From: Pisaster brevispinus
Taxonomy: Eukaryota > Echinodermata > Asteroidea > Forcipulatida > Asteriidae
Reading direction: 5' to 3'
Assembly (NCBI GenBank): GCA_023634235.1
Contig: JAMKCF010000014.1
Coordinates: forward strand, 6,907,001-6,971,000
Length of the DNA: 64,000 nucleotides
Shown: positions 1-11,741 of the stretch, one piece after another
Position numbering within the stretch: position 1 is the first letter of the stretch
Layout of the letters: every line of letters starts with the position of its first letter
Translations under genes and position numbers: made by a program
The notes under the pieces: generated by a model
What the model was told of the DNA's origin: nothing
The model's input: the letters and a program-made list of their open reading frames with translations, nothing else
Database searches by the model: none

Positions 1-278
1 ACTCAGCACCTGTGCGTCGTCGACCGATCGTTCGACCGATCGTTTAATCGAAAATATATTGCAAAAGAAGCGATTTTAAACAAGCGATCCTTTATTCACG
101 AATCCATGGAAATGGTTGTTGATGAAAACAGTATTATTAAGGGCAGAAATTAGGGGATAAGATCATTCAAAAACGCGAACTTCACTTCCGTGTTTTTATT
201 ACTATTTTTTTTATAGCTTCGACAATTGTATGCTTCTTAAGACTTTAGTTTGAGTGTTTAGATAAATAAGTATCAATC
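1..278 (+). other. 5' flank of candidate zinc-finger first exon
   Basis: Non-coding. It opens with a 12-bp unit present twice in tandem (CGACCGATCGTT, about 21-44), rich in CpG and the palindrome CGATCG. The rest is AT-rich. If the ATG at 279 is a real start, this is promoter plus 5' UTR. No TATA box at a convincing distance was seen. Confidence 0.3.
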
Positions 279-339
279 ATGGGAGATTTTGTTGATAAAG
301 TGTCCAGTGTACAACCAAATATTTTGCATCAAACTACTG
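279..339 (+). CDS. candidate first coding exon of the C2H2 zinc-finger gene
   Basis: An ATG in acceptable context (AATCATGG) opens 20 codons beginning MGDFVDKVSSVQPN and ends one base into a codon at a GT donor (G|GTAGGC, 340). The zinc-finger exon at 9874 starts after a strong acceptor (TTTTTTCCAG) and needs exactly one preceding base, so joining them gives an unbroken 306-residue protein with a glycine at the junction. Phase agreement is a one-in-three chance event and the encoded peptide has no recognisable domain. The implied intron is 9.5 kb. The alternative is that translation starts at the internal ATG at 9951 and the 5' exon lies elsewhere. Confidence 0.35.
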
Positions 340-1450
340 GTAGGCTAGGTATTGTAACAGCTAGCTGTGACCTCATCTTATATTTGTGAGTGACCTTTGA
401 CCCTGCTTTTTGCTGCCTCTACCCCACTTCCGCCCGCCCATTTTTTTCCGCCACTGAAAAAATCCTGTGCAGAACCCTGAGTAACTGGATCTACTACAAA
501 CCATCTATCATAAAACTTCTCATGATCAGCAGGCAGAGAATCGTAATTAAGGTGGCGGGCCCCAGGTACGACGAACTTGAATGTAATTTTTGTACACGTT
601 TTTTTGTTGTTGCCATTTTCAAATCATCACATCCGGACAAACTTTGTCACAAAGTCATCATTTGGTAAACACTGTCATGTATCAATATCATATTCATAGT
701 ATAATAGTAATTCCACAAATGTAAGGAATCATATGAAGTAGGTTTGAGTAGTATGGGATTTTAATAAGTGGGAAAAATTTGCAATCAAAGTGGAACGCAT
801 TATGCGTACTTTGAAAACTTCGCGTTTTAGACATGTATAGATGGTGGGCTGTATATGGCTGACTGATGTTAAAAGAGAGCCATAACACTGACAGCCCAAC
901 AAGCGACAAGGTGGGCTAGGTGTTTGGCAACTTAACTTGACGAGGAAAAAGAGTGGAACATTTCTCTCTTTAACGTTTTTTGTTTTAATGCAGTAATGCA
1001 AAATGTTAAAATGACTCACCAGTAAATTCCGTCCTTTAGTGTGTTGTTTCCTTGCCATTTTGTTACACCCTGAATCCTGGTTCATAACATGTGTGTGTGT
1101 GTGTACAGTCTGGACTAGTAGTAGCAGCGATTAGAAATTAAGTTTGGTATCAAACTTGTTCAGCCGCTGACAAGGGCGCCCTCTCTTGCACAGAGCCTAA
1201 GCGTTTTCCGGCGGTTGGATCGGTCATCAGGCACAGTCAGTCCTCTTCGAACGGCTTTGGCTTTAGTGGGGATTCAGAGTTTTAAAAAGGGCGGTGAAAT
1301 TAGGGTAGAATTGTAGTAGGGTACACCTTTTTTTTCTTCAAGTGGGCAATTTGGCAATTGTAGTTTCCATTTGCCTTTCCGTATAACAAGCCTCTTTCAT
1401 GCCTTTTAGGCATACATTTTTTATAAGATAGGCTAATCTGAAGTGAAGAT
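340..1450. other. presumed intron, no gene seen
   Basis: The short open frames here have no family resemblance and no splice support. The only structure noticed is a short GT-dinucleotide run at about 1090-1104. Confidence 0.4.
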
Positions 1451-1567
1451 TGTTCTTTAGACGGCAGGACTCCAGAGTAATAGCATTCACTAAGAGTGGT
1501 TTATTTATATCTCATGACATCATCATACAGCAAGGCTACGGTGGTCTATTAATGCCACTCCATAACA
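1451..1567 (-). repeat. left (3') LTR of the gypsy-type element
   Basis: It runs TGTTATGGAG...AAGAACA on the minus strand and shares with the right copy a stretch around TGATGTCATGAG and the trinucleotide-like CATCATCATACAGCAAGGCT. It is short for an LTR and differs by indels, so the pair is old. Confidence 0.55.
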
Positions 1568-1896
1568 TCCCCTTTTCCAATCAGTAATCAGTATTTAACT
1601 TGCGTTCATTTATTATTTAACTTGAACTTTTGCCTTTATGACTATGAGGCAATAACAAGATAACTGTAGATAGGTATACATGTATTGGTGATTTAGAAAA
1701 CGCTAAAAGAATGTTTTTTGGCGCATAGCTTTGCACAAAACAGCAACAAAAAGCCCCTATAATACCAACAACAGATTGATAACAGTTTCAACTTTTCAAC
1801 ACCACTTAGAAAAGTGTTCGCTCAAAAAAACGAAACAACAACACATGGTGCTCCCTGGTTTGTAGATCACGTCAAAGTTGTATCCTTGGACTTTGA

Positions 1897-2181
1897 TTAG
1901 CAGACGCTGCAATCGGGGTGGTGCACTTCTTGCCAGTGTGGTTTCTTCCAAATTACCAGCAGCTTGTGGTCGGTATGGACGGCGAACTCCTTTCCAAAGA
2001 GGTAGTTGTGGAACCTCAGTATTCCGAAAACAAGAGCCAGGGTCTCTCTTTCTATGTTTGAGTAGTTCTTCTGTGCAGGAGATAGGTATGGCGAGCCAAA
2101 GTTACATTTATTACTATAAGCAACGTCTTTAAAACATTTAAGAGATATCTTTAAATACATTGAAGACATCGTCGATGACAT
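1897..2181 (-). pseudogene. gypsy RNase H fragment (second copy)
   Basis: The minus-strand frame contains SPAQKNYSNIERETLALVF followed by a FHNYLFGKEFAVHTDHK block. This is the RNase H core of Ty3/gypsy polymerases, with the ERE(T/C)LA and TDHK motifs. It ends in unrelated residues. A different RNase H fragment lies at about 4160-4440, so this one must come from another element. Confidence 0.65.
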
Positions 2182-2889
2182 TAAACAAAAATTAAAGACA
2201 TTGCTAATGCTAATAAATGCTACTTTGGCTCGCCATAGTCATGAGATGAAAAGGTAGTGCGGACAAGATTATCATAATAACGTTATCTTCGGCTGCTTAC
2301 ATAAAATAATATATCGTGAACTGATTTAACGAATTGCGTATCGAAAAATGTCAATTAATCTGTTATATCCGCAATGTGTGTACTCTTTTTGTCAGTTCCA
2401 CGGTCGGAAAATGGAGAAATTACGAAACTATGGCTGTGGCCTCCGGGGTTGTCTCCCGGGTTTCGGGGTGGAGCTCGAGGATAGCCTTCCTTACGTCACT
2501 GTTGCCTTTTGCAGCTTTGGTCATAAATTAGTCACTTGGCACTTTTAACTGCGGATTCTGCTTGTCCATTGGGGGACGGAAGGGGGCTTAGGGCAATGTG
2601 TTGGAAGTCCCACTAATTTGTGAACTGGGTGAACTCACAATGATGCATCGGTCCAATGTCTGTGATCAAGGTGTGAAGAATGCCATGAGTAGTAAACACA
2701 GGCTACACGGCCATAGTCATTGACCAGGCCATGCGCACGTCAATGTAGCCTAAGTAGAGGTCTACTACAGTAATATATAGAAATTTATAATGCGCACTTT
2801 TCCAGAACACCGATCAAGGCGCCTACACAAAAGAACAAATTATACAAACTGAAAAAGATGGATGCATGTATTATATCCTTGTAGTTAAA

Positions 2890-3575
2890 TTCAACCTAAT
2901 ATAAATCTATGTAAACAAGTGGGGAGTGACTCAGTTCCCTCTTGAAGTTTTCCAGTGATGTTATTTTGCAAAGTGTGACAGGGAGCTTATTCCACATAGC
3001 AGGAGTAGCTTTGGAAAAAGCACGGTCTCCATATCGAATTGTTCTTGATCTTGGTTCTTATACCAACAAGTGAGATCCTGCAGACCTCAGAGCACGACTG
3101 CTTTGCTTGGTGGAGATGAGTTCATGTGGATACTGCGGGGTGTGTCCGTGCAGAACCTTAAACACAAGGAGGCAGATTTTGAAGGTGATCCTCTTTGCAA
3201 TGGGGAGCTAATGTAGGCGTCTTGGGACAGGGGAAATGTGGTCGTATTTTCTGGCTTGGACAACGACTCGAGCGGCATTATTGTAAACACGTTGCAGACG
3301 AGAAATAGATGCAGCTGGAAGCCCAACCAAGAGCGAGTTGCAACAATCCAAGCGTGAAGAGACCAGAGCATGAATTACTTTCTCAGCTGTTTCATGTGAC
3401 AAGTATTTGCGAATTTTGGTTATGTTTCGCAGTTGGAAGTTAGTGCTTTTGCACACACTTGAGATGTGTGCTTCCATGTTGAACAGCTTGTCAAACACAA
3501 CTCCAAGATTGCGAACACATTAGGAAGCTGACAGTATGCAGTAGTTGCGTCCATTGACCTCAAAACAGTCACTCA
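2890..3575 (-). mobile_element. LINE 3' fragment (CR1/Jockey-like RT C-terminus)
   Basis: Minus-strand frames, with one or two interruptions, give the usual end of a non-LTR ORF2: a VRNLGVVFD-type block, SSRLDCCNSLLVGLP, RLQRVYNNAARVV, then LPIAKRITFKICLLVFK and a final WNKLPVTLCKITSLENFK. The order and spacing match the C-terminal end of the reverse transcriptase ORF in CR1/L2/Jockey-type LINEs. The 5' part is missing and stop codons are present. Confidence 0.8.
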
Positions 3576-3929
3576 CGACTAACTGCCACGGTGTCTAGGG
3601 TACTGAGTGTGTTAGGGCATAGAGAGGGGAGAGCTGGTTGTGACTCCCGACAGATTGTGCAGCGCTGTACGGCTTCCACAAGTGTTTTATGAATACGTGG
3701 CCAGTACATTATGTCCCATGCACATTATGTCCCATGCACTGCACACTCATGTGATTGTGAGATGCGTGCACGCTCTTGCTATCATTCTGTACGAAGAGCT
3801 GCTGGAATTACAATACGTGTTCCACGAAAGACGAAACCATTTTGCGTTGAAAGTTTATCTCTATATGGCCAGTACTTCCAGTAATGCAGTGCACAAGGGA
3901 ACTTGAGCTTTGTCCACTCTTGCTTGGAT

Positions 3930-4441
3930 GATCTGCATCAGTGTTTACAGGGATTTGTCAGCAAAAGTTGCCTTCTTGATTGCCATAAGTAACCATCCAT
4001 GGCAAAGATGGTTGGGTTGATATTCTTAAACTCCTTGTTGAGCTTCTGCTCCCGGGTGACGGAGAAGATCGGATAGTCTGATGTCTGTTCTGTGACTGGA
4101 CGCATTGGCAAAGCTGCTCGAGACAGTGTATCACTCAAGTACATCCGCAAACCCTGTTCTACATGTAGAGAGTACTTCTGTAGACGAAGTCACTTGGGGT
4201 CACCAAAATTGGCTTTTTGAAGATGCGCTCAGAGGTAGGTGGTCAGTGAGCACAAGAACTTTGTCACGGCCAAGAATGCATTGGTCAAAACGCTGGGTGG
4301 CAAATACAATTTCCAAACACTCTTTTTCTATTTGAGCGTAGTTGCGCCCTTTAGCTGATAGTTATCGTGAGGCATAATCGACTGGTCGGCCATTTTGTGG
4401 GATGACAGCTCCTAGCCCAACCTCGGAGCTACCAAACTCAA
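3930..4441 (-). pseudogene. gypsy RNase H and downstream linker fragment
   Basis: Minus-strand translation shows an EFGSSEVGLGAVIPQNGRPV block, a stop, then GRNYAQIEKECLEIVFATQR and a TDHLPL motif, followed by the LSDTLSRA linker that precedes integrase in gypsy elements. At least two in-frame stops and a short deletion are visible. Integrase itself was not found. Confidence 0.7.
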
Positions 4442-4765
4442 TCACGACTTCTTGGTTGACATCATAATTAGCTCAGCACCGAGGCTGCTGTGATGAGCTT
4501 CAGTGATCCTGTCGAAGGCCGTGTCATGATGTTGTGACCAGTCAAAGATGACGTCTTTGTCTGTGAGACGTCTTAATGGCTCGCATACTGTGCTCAGTTC
4601 TGGCAAGAATTTAGCCAGGTATGTCACCACTCCACTGAGTCTTAGCACTCCCTGGACGTCTGTAGGGCGAGGCATGTCGAGTATGGCCTTTACTTTCCCT
4701 GGATCAGAAGATAGCCCGTCTGAGCTGAAGACGTGTCCCATGTATGACACACTGGGTAATGTCAC
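4442..4765 (-). pseudogene. gypsy reverse transcriptase C-terminal fragment
   Basis: The frame reads SYMGHVFSSDGLSSDPGKV, then a MPRPTDVQGVLRLSGVVTYLAKF block and a CEPLRRLTDKDVIFDW block. These are the thumb and connection segments of Ty3/gypsy reverse transcriptase. The fingers and catalytic YxDD palm segment are absent, so the upstream part of pol was deleted and gag-like sequence abuts it directly. Confidence 0.8.
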
Positions 4766-5034
4766 ACTGGGTTGCTAACTTTCTCAGCCTGCTCAAGAAA
4801 GTGTCAATGTTCTCTTTGGGTTCTTGCTTACATGAGTTGAACATAATCTTTCGTATACCACATTGCGTTTGGGTCAAAATGAGCTCCAAGGCTGGTTAGG
4901 ATTTGCTGTGGTGACTTTCTTTGTTCGTCTGTCAGTGGCAGATTTGGGTACACTTCATAGCACTCCTTCCCCATTACCATAAGTAATGTACCCACTTGGG
5001 TGGAAGAGTCTTTCTTGTCCAGTTCAGTGGTCAT
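4740..5034 (-). pseudogene. gag-like fragment of the gypsy-type element
   Basis: Two overlapping minus-strand frames together read as a gag capsid segment: one with GKECYEVYPNLPLTDEQR and one with KQEPKENIDTFLSRLRKLA. The second resembles the capsid block, rich in F, L and Q/E, that precedes the zinc knuckle in gypsy gag proteins. A frameshift separates the halves near 4830-4890. No CCHC knuckle was seen. Confidence 0.55.
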
Positions 5035-5408
5035 TAGATAGTTCTGCCTTGCCTCAAAAAATTGTCAATTGAAGACCTGGTCTCTTTTCACGTCTATTTT
5101 GGCTGGAGGGGGAATGAGCGTGTGCGCCATGGTTGACATGCAAAGCGAGCTTAATGTGTACCGCAATGTTTCCGTTCGAAGCCTCCGTAGTTTATCGTGG
5201 AACGCCGCTGACGAAAAATGGCGCTATCGTGCACGGCGGCAAAAAGACCCCGGATGGCCTACTTCGCGTGAAATGTATAGGGGTTTTTTCTCGATTGCTG
5301 TCAGCTTACCGTGTGTGACAAGATCGAGCTGTACTGCCGACCGTGATGCCTGATGATCCGTTCTCCAAGATTGCAGAGAATTGGGCAGGGTCTGTGCCGT
5401 GGATTACA

Positions 5409-5508
5409 CGTTCTAAAGACGTCGGGACTCCAGTCATTTGCTGAAAGTGGTTTATTTATAGCCCATGACATCATCATACAGCAAGGCTATTAATGGCACT
5501 CAATAACA
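5409..5508 (-). repeat. right (5') LTR of the gypsy-type element
   Basis: Partner of 1451-1567. It reads TGTTATTGAGTGCC from the right edge on the minus strand and carries the same ATGATGTCATGGGC segment. The internal junction near 5409 has drifted and no clear primer-binding site could be assigned. Confidence 0.5.
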
Positions 5509-8500
5509 GAGATAAATAAATCATTGTCTGTGTGTAAACAGAAAACTATTTTTGGAAACCAATTAAAATACCGCAACAATTATTATAAAACTGTAACATT
5601 AAGTTCTTGTAGATTTTAGTCTGCAGAACCATTTTTCAAATGGGGGTGGGAGGAGGTGCACGTGCTCCCGGCCCCGGCCACCGATTGCATATTTTTTTTC
5701 CAGGACGACGTAAACCAATCCAACGTCGTCAGAATACCTCCCCCCCCCCAGACGGTCTTAATTGTTTAGAGAAAGTTTGTAAAACAATCTAATGCGCGGA
5801 CACTGGAAATAAGGAATGCTAAAGACCTTTCTTTTGCAACGTCCACACAGACCGAGTTTTTTTCCAACCGAGGCTGGAAAAATATGGAAAACCATAAATG
5901 CAAAGCAAAAAAGATAGCCACAGTTTGTAACAACGTTACACAGATATTCAGAAATAGTGTTGAATTTGTTGGAAAAAAAGCTACCAATCTTGGGATATAT
6001 GTTTTTTGTAATTGAAAGTTTGCAGAAATTTTGAATTTTGACACAACATCTGTTAACACGATTGAATGTTTTGCTAAAATTCTACCGCCCACAAGCAGCG
6101 CGGTTTGTTTATCAACAATAGAAAGGTCTACAAAATGTATATGGATTCTTGACTCCAAAGTCCACTCCTTCTCTGAGGGCCGGTGCCAGGGTCCACCTAA
6201 AGTCCCTTCAGTGCGTCTTGTAGGTTTTCAGAGAGGCCAGTTATCATTGTCCGAACGTTCCAAACCCTGTGGTCTCTTCCCTTTCGTTTGTCCTTGCCTG
6301 GTGCGGTAGTTTGACTGGCTGCTCAGCTAGCTTTGAGACGGGCGGTAGCTGGCAGTGGAAACCCCCTAAAAACCTCTCACATCGTCGAAAGCAAACTCCT
6401 GACGTCTCGTTCTACAGCAATCGATGTAAGGAAATATGTAATACTAATTGATAAAATAGTATACAAATAATAGATAGTAATAAATAATAAACACATTTTT
6501 AAAAACGTTAAATGTTCTCCTGATCAACAGATAAATCCGAAAAAGTTTAGGAAACACCAGAAAGCATCTGTACACGGCATGTATTTTCCGGGATCCTTGA
6601 GCGTACCCGCTTTGGTGGGTTTTGCGAAACACACTTTCTTTACGTCCATCCTTATTGCCGATTAAATTGTTTAATTGGAACTGATGAGAAAACACACTGA
6701 CCGAAAAGATAACCCCGTTCAGATGACCAGAAGAGCACCGTTATATAAACATACCCTCCCTGGCCCCACGCCCCCTCCCCCCGCTCATTGATGTTACCAC
6801 TTATAATGTTTTATAATTATTTGCCCATTTAAAGATTGTTTTAATACTAACTAGGCTTTAGAGTCAAAGTGGTTTGATTCACTTTTATTAACCCTGGCCA
6901 TTTTATAGTTGTCTTGGCATCTGATTCAAGAAGTTTTTCTTCTGTTTTATACTGTCCAATTACATCATCAGTAACGGACCAGTTGTATTGTTGTATGTAA
7001 TTTTGAAACATTGGACAACAAAATCGTGGTGAGTATAGTAGTAACCACCCCAGCTGGAGCGCAGACCGCGCAATAGGAGTCAACATTGAGCGGGGGCAGG
7101 GCCGGGGGGCATGCGGCCGGGGGCCCAACAAGTTATGATCAGGATTCTTCCACAGAGGTAGAACTATTTATACCTTCATGATTCTTCACCTCCCCCAAAC
7201 GCAAAACATTCCCCTGCTAAAGATTAATCAAACAAGAGATAAAAGAATATCCCAATATAATACATGTAATTATATGACCTGCCTGATTTTCATTCAAAAC
7301 TCTACTGATCATGAGAGTGGATCGAGCTTTCTCACTGAGGTACAGTCTCGGAAGACCCGGGGCCGGAGAACAAGCTTCAGTCATACAACCAAGGGAGTTT
7401 GTGAGGTCACCAGACTAATAAAAATTGAATAAAGCACACTATGACACAACAGGTTTCAGGTTTCTCACCAACCTATTGCCGAATCAGATAATAGTATTAA
7501 ATACCTGTCAAGATGTCCAGGCCGTGTCTGTAGATATTTTTTTCATTGAGTGACCTGTAAATAATGGGGTCCATTGTGCAGACCGTTGGGTTCTATCAAG
7601 CAGACACTTTCAGTTATTTCCCCAAATTGACCAAAGTGAGGCTGGCTGAACAAACCACACTAACCATCACTCGATGATCGAGAGCCAGTACGGTAGCTCA
7701 GCAAGTACATGCATACACTAGGGATGTCAGCATACATATGCTCCGGCTCTGGGCTCCACCAGATTTTGAAAACGTCACACGTTCGATACGGGACTTCAAA
7801 CAATAGCGCCTAAGCCATAGCCAAAGCCTAAGCCAGAGCCAAAGCCTAAGTCGTGGTCGAAAATGTCCTCTATCAAAAAAGGTGGGAAATTTTTGCGACG
7901 ATAATGACGACATCCTCCGATCTGGGCTACTATATACTATAGCCTAACTACCATAATCATTCATGTAGCATAAAAACACAGAAACGGTCAAAGTCGTTAC
8001 TTTTAGCCACATAAAATATACACATGTTGACATGATTAAAAGAAGTGACAAAAGCTATATAGTAAGAAGTCCACAATACAAAGATAATAATTGATTTCGC
8101 CAAGATGACTTTGTGTTTGATTGAGTTCAAGGTGCTTTTTTGCCGATTTGACTCTAAAATGAAGATTTCAAATTTAAATGTTTAATTGTATATGTATTCG
8201 GGACCAAGCTTTCATATATGCTAGGTGTTGCAAAGCAATTGCATCACTATCGGGATGCCGACATTGTCTTACATTCATCAGCCCTGTACACACCAGCCAT
8301 GCATTGTCCATAGCATGTGAACGTTTTGGTTTGGTTTTCGTTTTAAACCGGCATCCTCTGTCAAAATTCAAAGAAAATCGGGCCATGTAATTTCTTTGAA
8401 AATTCAAGATAAACAGCTCCCCTGGGTGATAGTCTTAGTAGTGATGGGTCCGTGAAGGGAGTTTTGTGGGCACTTCACGGATCCATCAAATTCACTCATA

Positions 8501-9873
8501 AAGTCCGTGGGTTCCTTCTAACAGTAGAATGCAGATGCAAATGTCATGCTTAAACTGAATGAGTGATGCGGTCATTTTCAACATGGAGACCAGTTTGGTG
8601 TTACACACCATGTTTGTCTATATTTGTTATATTTTTGTATTTTCTTTCAAGAAATAACTTTATTCGTCCTAAGGAATAAAGATTAATTTTACTTCCCAAC
8701 ATCAACAAAAAATAATAAATATACTTTAAACATTTTTTTAACGTGCATGAAAATTACACGTATCGATATAATACAGAATTGATCTATGGCGCTTTTTCCC
8801 CCAACAATATTGTTTTCTTCTAAAAAATACACAAACAAATCGTGAGAAGGTTGAAGTATAATAGAGGTCAGATCAGCAGCGATGAACCATACTCAATTAC
8901 AAAGTTGTATTTCTCAAAAATGTTTCGATCCCGTGGCCCTCGGTCATCATATCAAAGATATTTCCAATTCATCCTTCTCATCCCGATAAACGACAATAAT
9001 GGACAGCCAACCGTGGCGGCCATTGAATACCGATGGCCAGACCTATATATTTTTGCTCAAAGGTTGACTTTTCGTCAAATTCTATTATTGTAATCATAAA
9101 GGAGTGTTTACCCGTAGGCCGTCATTAGAACTAATATCCTTTTGAGTTGGCAGGGTGGGACTCAGTAACCTTCCTCATCCTGACTATACTCCCCATGAAG
9201 TACTACCCTCGCTCCGTACTCAAACCCACGGTCTTTAATAATCGTGGTCATCTTGAGAGAAATAAGTGAGTATGGAGTAATTTGAAGTCACTGAGTGTTT
9301 TCACCATGGATGCACTCCCCTCATTGACTACACAGGGTAAGTTATACAACATAGTTATACATTTTTGACTCATCAAATTTGTTAGCATACCAGCATATTT
9401 GGGGAAAATTTATATTTTGTTTTCTTGTTAAACCGAGCGGTTATCAATCAATAGGAAATGCAAAACTGAAGGCTGGTATATACTCGACGTCCCAGGCGAA
9501 ACTTTGTTCACCAACTTCGTTGGCATGTGTAAGGGCACACACGCAAACACACTTTTGAAACTGAAGTTATCATGTACTTTTAAATTTACGCGCAGATAAT
9601 TTTCTTTTATCATGTCCATTAATCATTTAGAGTATCTATATTTAAAAAAAAATAGCAAACGGCGCTGGAAAGGGACTAGTAAAAACTATTTTCTATTGAC
9701 ACAAAGATAATGTGTTTTTTTTATTCTCCACGTCAGATTATCAATAAAAAATAGCAAAAGGCGCTAGAGTGTAAAAATGCTAACGCAAACATGCAGTTTT
9801 AATTGGACAGGAGTTCCCCAAAAATAAAAGTGTGAAACGTTGACATGGTGCTCTTTGTTATTCTTTTTTCCAG
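5509..9873. other. presumed intron or intergenic, repeats only
   Basis: No convincing exon. The 130-codon minus-strand open frame at 5766-6158 has no recognisable motif and an alternative start. A GCCTAA/GCCAAA-rich stretch lies at about 7800-7855. The rest is AT-rich with short homopolymers. Confidence 0.4.
7735..7862. repeat. dispersed repeat with GCCAAAGCCTAA units (copy 1)
   Basis: It contains GGGACTTCAAACA followed by repeated 6-12 bp units of the type AGCCAAAGCCTA. A related copy at about 10970-11055 has the same GGGACTTCAAACA lead and a shorter GCCTAAGCC run. The family is unknown. Confidence 0.5.
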
Positions 9874-10733
9874 GTGCCTCCTTGATTCGTGGGTTTGCTC
9901 ATCGCCAATGTTGTAGTTGGTTACCTTTCAACTCTCTGTGTAACAATGTGATGGGTCCTCAGATGCTGGGAGAGCAGATTCAAGTGTCGGGCAATCGTTG
10001 CACTTCCAAAGTGTTTCAACAATGCAACAATGCAACTCAAATGCCGGTGTTGGTATGCAAGGAGTGTTCCTACACGAGCAAACGACGTTCAAACCTTATA
10101 CGTCATTGTAAGGCCATGCACAGTCCGATGAAACACCTTGAATGCTGCGGTGAGATTTTCAAGAGTAAGTCTGCGCTGCGACATCACGTTAGTAATCAAC
10201 ACGGGCAGGGATACTCATGTACGACATGCATGCGAGTCTTCTGTCGGAAAGCTTTGCTCAAACGCCATATGAGTGTTCACAGTGGCGTTAAGGCGTTTAC
10301 TTGCAAAGTATGCCCGTATGCAAGCAGTCACAAGAGCAACTTAGAAAGACACCAAAGGGTACACGATAAAAACATTTGGGAGTTAGATGACAGACAACAA
10401 GAACAGTTGATAGGAGTGGATCAACCATCATCCACAGTCAACTCATCAATTCAGAATCTAGAGAACACAAAGAAACAGTTAACATCCATCTATCGGACAC
10501 TTGAGCAATCCACATCTGATGCCAAAGCACAAAAAAACAAAAAAACCAATGCAAGCTCAGGTGTAATCAACAACCCAAAACGCATGTTTGCCGTTCCCTA
10601 CAAATGTTTGATGTGCAAAACGCGCCTGAGAAGCCAGCGTGCGTTAAAGAAACACGAGAAGATCATGCACCCCGACGCCGAGGTTCGTGCACTTCTTTCT
10701 TTGCCGTTAAAACAAGTGATTGGCTTTAAGTAA
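9874..10733 (+). CDS. C2H2 zinc-finger protein, main (probably last) exon
   Basis: The open frame follows a TTTTTTCCAG acceptor and ends at TAA 10731-10733. It holds five C2H2 fingers or finger-like units. Finger 1 is CKECSYTSKRRSNLIRH, with a CAMH-type end. Finger 2 is atypical: CC adjacent instead of C-x2-C, then KSALRHHVSNQH. Finger 3 is CTTCMRVFCRKALLKRH. Finger 4 is CKVCPYASSHKSNLERH. Finger 5 is separated, near the C-terminus (CLMCKTRLRSQRALKKH). A Gln/Ser/Lys-rich linker of about 80 residues separates fingers 4 and 5. Fingers 1 and 4 have the C-x2-C-(P/S)-Y form seen in REST/CTCF-like proteins. This suggests a nuclear DNA-binding protein; its target is unknown. If no upstream exon is used, the first in-frame ATG is 9951 (260 residues). 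No orthologue could be named. Confidence 0.8.
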
Positions 10734-11261
10734 ACGGTGAGTTTGCCGTTTTCGAAACCAGGGCTTCGGCTAACTCAAGCTCCTGCTTTGGCCCGTCAAT
10801 GTTGAAAACTTATACACTTTCGGCATTTGGTGCTCAATATAGGGGCAAGGTATACCCCCCCCCTCCCCTACTGTGTCTTCATTATGTGTGCTTGGGATCA
10901 GGACCTCTTCAGAGGATTTTAGGGAGTACTTCTGTACAAGAGGAAATCCGCGATGTGGAAAGTACGGGGACATTGAGCCTCTGCCCCATATCGGGCATCG
11001 GACGGGACTTCAAACAGGCGGACGGTGCCTAAGCCGGAGCCCAAGCCTAAGTTGAGGTTGCAATTATACAATCTTTAGTCGGGATTCAAAAGTAAACAAT
11101 AGGAAGAACCTGATGCAAGTATACATCTAGTAAATGATGATTATTTGATAAGTTCTATTTGTTATCTATTAAGTATTGTTCTATAATAATTTAACGTAAA
11201 CATATGAAATAACCAAAACATTTGACGAACATATTATCTAATTAACCTTATCTATTAAGTA
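10734..11261. other. 3' flank of the zinc-finger gene
   Basis: No AATAAA was seen close to the stop. It contains the second copy of the GCCTAA-type dispersed repeat (10970-11055) and AT-rich sequence. Confidence 0.4.
10970..11055. repeat. dispersed repeat with GCCTAAGCC units (copy 2)
   Basis: Shares GGGACTTCAAACA and the following GCCTAAGCC...GCCCAAGCCTAAG run with 7735-7862. Confidence 0.45.
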
Positions 11262-11453
11262 GTAAACCACAAGGTGGAACTGACTGGGTATTTTGTTTGA
11301 ACTATTTGGGGTTGAACAAAGAAAAATTGACCAGTGCGGGACTTCCTGCGAAATCCGAATAAACGTGTATTATAACCAACTGAGCCATGATCTAGCCATA
11401 TGCTGTCGGTCTCCCTATTTTGTCTCTCATCTTTATTCACGGGTGCTAGTCAG
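11262..11453 (-). mobile_element. tRNA-derived SINE, copy 1
   Basis: Read on the minus strand it has a degenerate tRNA head (A-box-like TGGCTCAGTTGG), a TCAATTTTTCTTTGTTCAA segment and a TTTGTGGTTTA-type tail. The same modules occur in order at 12873-13062 and, degraded, at 11567-11737. Confidence 0.6.
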
Positions 11454-11566
11454 GAGTCTGTAACTTTCATATCCCATAATTATAGCCAGGGATAACACAC
11501 AAATTCACGATACAACGTGAAAAGGGATCACATGAAAGGGATGCGACTTTTTATTTCAAATATCAA

Positions 11567-11741
11567 GTAATGAACCACAACGGAAACTGATGGGTAAATT
11601 GTTAAAAATAATTTTGGGTTGAACCAAGAAAATAGACGAGATTTGAACTTGAACCTGCGACTTCGATTCATGAGAGCAATCTAGCCCTATATTGGTCTCC
11701 CTAATGTCACAAATTATCTCTGTTAGGGTGCCAGTCAAAAG
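11567..11741 (-). mobile_element. tRNA-derived SINE, copy 2
   Basis: The minus strand shares the GACTGGCACCC lead, GGGAGACC, TTGGTTCAACCCA and GTGGTTCATTA-type tail with the other two copies. The tRNA-like head is poorly preserved. A hairpin element is inserted at its 5' side (11742-11901), and SINE-flank sequence appears to resume after it (GTCATACAACCTGTAACT). Confidence 0.5.

Larger units (their letters stand above)
1451..5508 (-). mobile_element. decayed Ty3/gypsy-type LTR retrotransposon
   Basis: Two related ~100-117 bp sequences in direct orientation bound this segment (1451-1567 and 5409-5508). Both begin TGTTAT on the minus strand, and the left one ends in CA. Between them, reading the minus strand, come gag-like, reverse transcriptase and RNase H fragments in the expected order. 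Protease and integrase were not recognised. A LINE fragment and a second gypsy RNase H fragment sit in the 3' half, so the element was hit by later insertions or rearranged. Flanks AAGAT and GAGAT may be a mutated 5-bp target duplication. Stops and frame changes throughout show it is dead. Confidence 0.65.

Noticed and set aside
5766..6158. 130-codon minus-strand open frame
   Set aside because: No ATG-based or splice support, no motif or family resemblance, and AT-rich composition that favours chance open frames.
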